Below, one piece after another: positions 5,938 through 7,737 of a DNA stretch of 7,737 nucleotides. The stretch spans positions 1 through 7,737 of the forward strand of contig JACQCN010000134.1 of NCBI GenBank assembly GCA_016201575.1. The letters run 5' to 3'. Position 1 is the stretch's first letter. The number at the start of each line of letters is the position of its first letter. The notes under the pieces were generated by a model. It saw nothing but the letters and a program-made list of their open reading frames with translations. It searched no databases and had not been told where the DNA came from. The translations under genes and the position numbers were made by a program. Source of the stretch: Candidatus Rokuibacteriota bacterium (GTDB taxonomy: Bacteria > Methylomirabilota > Methylomirabilia > Rokubacteriales > CSP1-6).

Positions 5938-6607
5938 CCCGCCCTCCGCGACAGCCGGAGCGCGACGCCGTCGGGAACCGGGTAGCGCCGCGTGAACGGC
6001 CCGGCCTTGGCCACCTGGCCCGGCAGCGTGCGCCCCACGATCTGCTGCACGCGCCGCGAGGTCTCGATCAGCCGCTCGAGGTCGATCCCGGTCTCGATCT
6101 CCATCGCGTGCAGGCAGTGCACGAGGTCCTCGGTGCACACGTTGCCCGACGCGCCGGGGGCGAAGGGGCAGCCGCCGAGGCCGCCGATCGAGGCGTCGAA
6201 GTGGGTGACCCCGCATTCCATCGCCGCCAGGATGTTCGGGATCGCCATCGCCCGCGTGTCGTGGGTGTGGAGCGTCCACTCGACCCCGGGGAACCTCGGC
6301 ATCAGGTGCTCCAGCACCCGCGTGACCTGCAGCGGGTTGGCCACGCCCGTCGTGTCGGCCAGGCTGACGCCCCGCGCGCCCATCTCCACGAGCCGGGCGA
6401 CGACGCGCTCGACCTGCGCGAGGGGCACAGCGCCGGCACCACCTTCGGATGGACGAACGACGTGACCTCGATCCGCGGAAGACCCGCCGCACTCAGGCGG
6501 TCGACCACCTCGACCTTGAGGTCGGTCGGGATGAACTCGGGCTCGATCTGGAACCCGTCGCGCGTGCCCACTTCACAGATCGTCACGTGTTTGGGCAGCT
6601 TCATCAT
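5934..6607 (-). pseudogene. HMG-CoA lyase-like gene with internal deletion and frameshift
   Basis: Two halves of one aldolase-type TIM-barrel lyase are present in different frames. The 5' half (6607 to 6428, 60 residues) holds the N-terminal catalytic motif CEVGTRDGFQIEPEFIPT and IEVTSFVHPKVVPAL. The 3' half (from 6428 to 5934, 164 residues) begins VPLAQVERVVARLVEMG and holds LADTTGVANP, the metal-binding HTHD motif, and the signature GGLGGCPFAPGASGN with the catalytic Cys. HMG-CoA lyases are about 300 residues; here about 85-90 residues of the barrel between PKVVPAL and VPLAQV are missing, and the join shifts the frame by one base. The intact enzyme would split 3-hydroxy-3-methylglutaryl-CoA or a related acyl-CoA (leucine-type catabolism). 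As written it cannot make a working protein. An assembly error is the alternative. Start ATG at 6607 (a second at 6604). Confidence 0.85.
5941..5949 (-). promoter_or_regulatory. Shine-Dalgarno of the O-methyltransferase gene
   Basis: On the minus strand GGAGG reads from 5947 to 5943, five bases before the ATG at 5937. It lies inside the end of the lyase reading frame and fixes the methyltransferase start against the longer open frame upstream. Confidence 0.75.
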
Positions 6608-6614
6608 GGCGACC

Positions 6615-6620
6615 ACTCTA
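6615..6620 (-). promoter_or_regulatory. Candidate -10 element (TAGAGT) for the lyase-led operon
   Basis: TAGAGT reads on the minus strand from 6620 to 6615, followed by seven bases (ggtcgcc) and the ATG at 6607. No ribosome-binding sequence is present. Hexamer and spacing are identical to those before the PLP-enzyme GTG at 1986. This would be the promoter of the lyase/methyltransferase/LLM operon and may still drive the two intact downstream genes. Confidence 0.45.
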
Positions 6621-6625
6621 ACACG

Positions 6626-6656
6626 GGGGTCGGCGCCGCACCGGCGGGGAGACCCC
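6626..6656. promoter_or_regulatory. Inverted repeat GGGGTC-N19-GACCCC in the lyase/Dps divergent region
   Basis: GGGGTC at 6626-6631 and GACCCC at 6651-6656 are perfect six-base inverted arms, with an eight-base palindrome CGGCGCCG at 6631-6638 between them. The position between two divergent genes would suit an operator controlling dps, but GC-rich DNA yields such arms by chance. Confidence 0.25.
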
Positions 6657-6672
6657 GCGCATCCAAAGACAC

Positions 6673-6677
6673 GGAGG
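6673..6677 (+). promoter_or_regulatory. Shine-Dalgarno of the Dps gene
   Basis: GGAGG lies seven bases before the ATG at 6685, which is near-ideal spacing. It fixes the start of the Dps-family gene and contrasts with the neighbouring genes that have none. Confidence 0.85.
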
Positions 6678-6684
6678 AACGCAC

Positions 6685-7161
6685 ATGACACCGAATATCG
6701 GGATCACCGATGACCACCGGAAGGCTCTCGTCGCCGTCCTGAACGCGCTGCTGGCCGACGAGTACCTCCTCTACACGAAGACGCGGAACTCCCACTGGAA
6801 CGTGGTGGGACCGCAGTTCAACGACCTCCACAAGTTCTTCGAGACCCAGTACGGGGCCCTGGACGAGATCGTCGACGAGGTGGCCGAGCGGGCCCGCACC
6901 CTCGGCGGCCGCGCCTTCGGCACCCTCGCCGAGTTCACGCAGCACACGCGCCTCAAGGAGCATCCCGGACAGGCGCCGGACGCCGCCGGCATGATCGCCG
7001 ATCTGCTGGGCGACCACGAGCAGATCGTGCGCCAGCTCCGCACCGACCTCGACGTGTCGCTCTCGACGCACCAGGACGCGGGCACCAGCGACTTCCTCAC
7101 CGGCCTGATGGAGCGCCACGAGAAGATGGCGTGGATGCTCCGGGCCTTCCTCGCGAAGTAG
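6685..7161 (+). CDS. dps: Dps-family DNA-protecting ferritin-like protein
   Basis: This 158-residue protein is of normal length for a Dps. Dodecameric Dps proteins oxidise Fe(II) with peroxide, store iron as ferric mineral and shield DNA under starvation or oxidative stress. The inter-subunit ferroxidase ligands line up with E. coli Dps at a constant offset of 14: His37 (NSHWNVVG), His49 and Glu53 (DLHKFFETQY), Asp64 and Glu68 (ALDEIVDEVAERARTLGG). Two four-helix-bundle halves are evident, and the C-terminal helix ends WMLRAFLAK. The N-terminal tail is short (about ten residues) and lacks the Lys/Arg-rich extension that E. coli Dps uses to bind DNA, so DNA binding may be weak or by other means. 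It has a strong Shine-Dalgarno. It is probably monocistronic, because a stable hairpin follows its stop. No clear OxyR or Fur box was recognised upstream. Confidence 0.95.
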   Translation: MTPNIGITDDHRKALVAVLNALLADEYLLYTKTRNSHWNVVGPQFNDLHKFFETQYGALDEIVDEVAERARTLGGRAFGTLAEFTQHTRLKEHPGQAPDAAGMIADLLGDHEQIVRQLRTDLDVSLSTHQDAGTSDFLTGLMERHEKMAWMLRAFLAK

Positions 7162-7175
7162 CCCGTATCGACAGC

Positions 7176-7207
7176 GCGGCCGGTGGGCCTGCGGGTCCAC
7201 CGGTCGC
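7176..7207 (+). terminator. Strong hairpin downstream of dps, probable terminator
   Basis: Arms 7176-7189 and 7194-7207 pair over 14 bp with two G-U pairs around a TGCG loop; the core is CCGGTGGGCC against GGTCCACCGG. The hairpin begins 14 bases after the dps stop codon. There is no run of T after it, so it is not a textbook intrinsic terminator, but hairpins without a U-tract are common at gene ends in GC-rich bacteria. It could also stabilise the 3' end of the mRNA. Confidence 0.6.
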
Positions 7208-7408
7208 CCGGGTCCTCGCCCGTCCCTGTAGACCCCGGTTCTCTTCCCCCCGCGCGGTCGCGAACGGCGGGTGCGTGCGCTCGACGGCAATCTCCTGTAG
7301 GATTCGCGGCGTCACCGCTCCGCTGCGAATGGTCGGCGGCGGCGCGAGGCGCAACCGGAACGTGGAGCCGCGTGGCGGCCGGGATCAGGGCCGCCGGGGA
7401 GGTGCGTG
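7208..7408. other. Non-coding gap between dps terminator and second LLM gene
   Basis: No convincing gene is seen here. A plus-strand open frame crossing it from 7131 starts inside dps and has low-complexity composition. TAGGAT at 7298-7303 is a weak -10 match without a -35 at proper spacing. A GC hairpin sits at the right end (7374-7395) next to the ribosome-binding site. At about 200 bp this is the longest gene-free stretch in the window, so it probably holds the promoter and leader of the LLM gene. Confidence 0.5.
7374..7403 (+). promoter_or_regulatory. 5'-leader hairpin abutting the Shine-Dalgarno of the LLM gene
   Basis: GGCGGCC (7374-7380) and GGCCGCC (7389-7395) form a seven-pair, all-GC stem with an eight-base loop. 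It ends two bases before GGAGGT at 7398-7403, the strong ribosome-binding site five bases ahead of the ATG at 7409. The stem could influence ribosome access. The Shine-Dalgarno itself is clear; the regulatory role of the stem is inference. Confidence 0.45.
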
Positions 7409-7737
7409 ATGAAATTCGGAGTCGTGCTACCGATCTGGCAGCTCACGATCGCCGATGCGGAGTCGCTCGCGCTGCGCGCCGAGGAGCTCGGGCTGGACGG
7501 CGTGTTCGTGCCCGATCACATCCTGGCCAAGCCCGCCACCACGCAGCACTACGGCCCCCACTGGCCGGACCCCTTCTCGCTGCTGGGGTACCTGGCCGGC
7601 CGCACGCGGCGCATCAAGCTCGGCGCCAGCGTCATCGTCCTCCCGTACCGGAACGCGCTGGTGGCGGCCAAGGCGGCGGCGACGGTGGACCAGGTCTCGG
7701 GCGGGCGCTTCATCTTCGGCGTCGGCGTGGGCTGGGA
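7409..7737 (+). CDS. LLM-class F420-dependent oxidoreductase, N-terminal part (3' end outside window)
   Basis: The frame is open from the ATG at 7409 to the window edge, giving 109 complete codons. Seen: MKFGVVLPIW at the first barrel strand; ALRAEELGLDGVFVPDHIL (21-39); DPFSLLGYLAGRTRRIKLGASVIVLPYRNALVAAKAAATVDQVSGGRFIFGVGVGW (54-109). The P-x-R-x...AK..ATxDxxSGGRxxxGVGVGW pattern is characteristic of the Rv2161c-type group of probable F420-dependent oxidoreductases. It differs from the LLM protein at 4430-5386, which has GIGVSH at the corresponding place, so the two belong to different subgroups and are not recent duplicates. The substrate is unknown. It has a strong GGAGGT ribosome-binding site; a GTG immediately before the ATG is in frame but worse placed. 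Confidence 0.9.
   Translation, partial: MKFGVVLPIWQLTIADAESLALRAEELGLDGVFVPDHILAKPATTQHYGPHWPDPFSLLGYLAGRTRRIKLGASVIVLPYRNALVAAKAAATVDQVSGGRFIFGVGVGW

Noticed and set aside
6608..6691. N-terminal extension of the lyase to an upstream ATG at 6691
   Set aside because: The added residues are not family-like, would overlap the start of dps, and the conserved protein starts MKLPKHVTICEVGTRDG at 6607/6604.
7298..7303. TAGGAT as -10 of the second LLM gene
   Set aside because: It is only a 4/6 match, with the nearest -35-like TCGACG just 11 bp upstream; the spacing is wrong for a sigma-70 promoter.
7131..7409. Plus-strand open frame of 92 codons across the dps-LLM gap
   Set aside because: It starts inside dps, passes through the terminator hairpin, has no ribosome-binding site and has low-complexity composition.
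1..7737. tRNA/rRNA genes, insertion sequences, attachment sites, or a new defence or secretion system
   Set aside because: No cloverleaf, rRNA-like segment, transposase or integrase motif, or terminal inverted repeat with target duplication was recognised. The genes are ordinary metabolic and stress families, so I do not claim a novel system.

Overview
The window is dense, very GC-rich bacterial DNA (roughly 70% G+C by eye, not counted) with almost no non-coding space. The gene content is two LLM-class F420/flavin-type oxidoreductases, an HMG-CoA-lyase-like gene, a D-threonine-aldolase-like PLP enzyme, a DusB-like tRNA modification enzyme and a Dps ferritin. Together with the GC bias this suits an uncultured soil or subsurface lineage such as Candidatus Rokubacteria/Methylomirabilota, or a high-GC deltaproteobacterial relative. 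That placement is inference from gene style; no marker gene in the window settles it.

Layout. (1) 1-1941: two paralogous SGNH/GDSL-type hydrolases face each other tail to tail; the left one is cut by the window edge, and their stop codons share one CTAG. (2) 1986-3086 (+): a fold-type III PLP enzyme of the D-threonine aldolase/D-serine dehydratase family, divergent from the second SGNH gene. (3) 3078-3995 (-): a tRNA-dihydrouridine synthase, convergent with the PLP gene and overlapping its end. (4) 4075-4437 (+): a small coiled-coil protein with 11-residue repeats. (5) 6607-4430 (-): a three-cistron operon, HMG-CoA-lyase-like gene (broken by an internal deletion), then an O-methyltransferase, then an LLM oxidoreductase, joined by ATGA and GTGA overlaps. 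(6) 6685-7161 (+): a Dps-type ferritin followed by a strong hairpin. (7) 7409-7737 (+): the start of a second LLM oxidoreductase, cut by the window edge.

There is no single pathway. The lyase/methyltransferase/LLM operon looks like a catabolic or tailoring cassette that has lost its first enzyme. Dps serves iron storage and DNA protection. DusB-like and the PLP enzyme are housekeeping or amino-acid metabolism.

No CRISPR array, tRNA, rRNA, transposase or evident new defence system was seen. The most interesting signals are structural. The SGNH paralogs form an inverted duplication with a shared stop palindrome. All three convergent gene pairs overlap at their ends. The HMG-CoA-lyase gene carries a clean internal deletion. 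Four transcription-unit-leading genes lack a Shine-Dalgarno and instead have a -10-like hexamer 6-7 nt before the start codon, which suggests leaderless transcripts.
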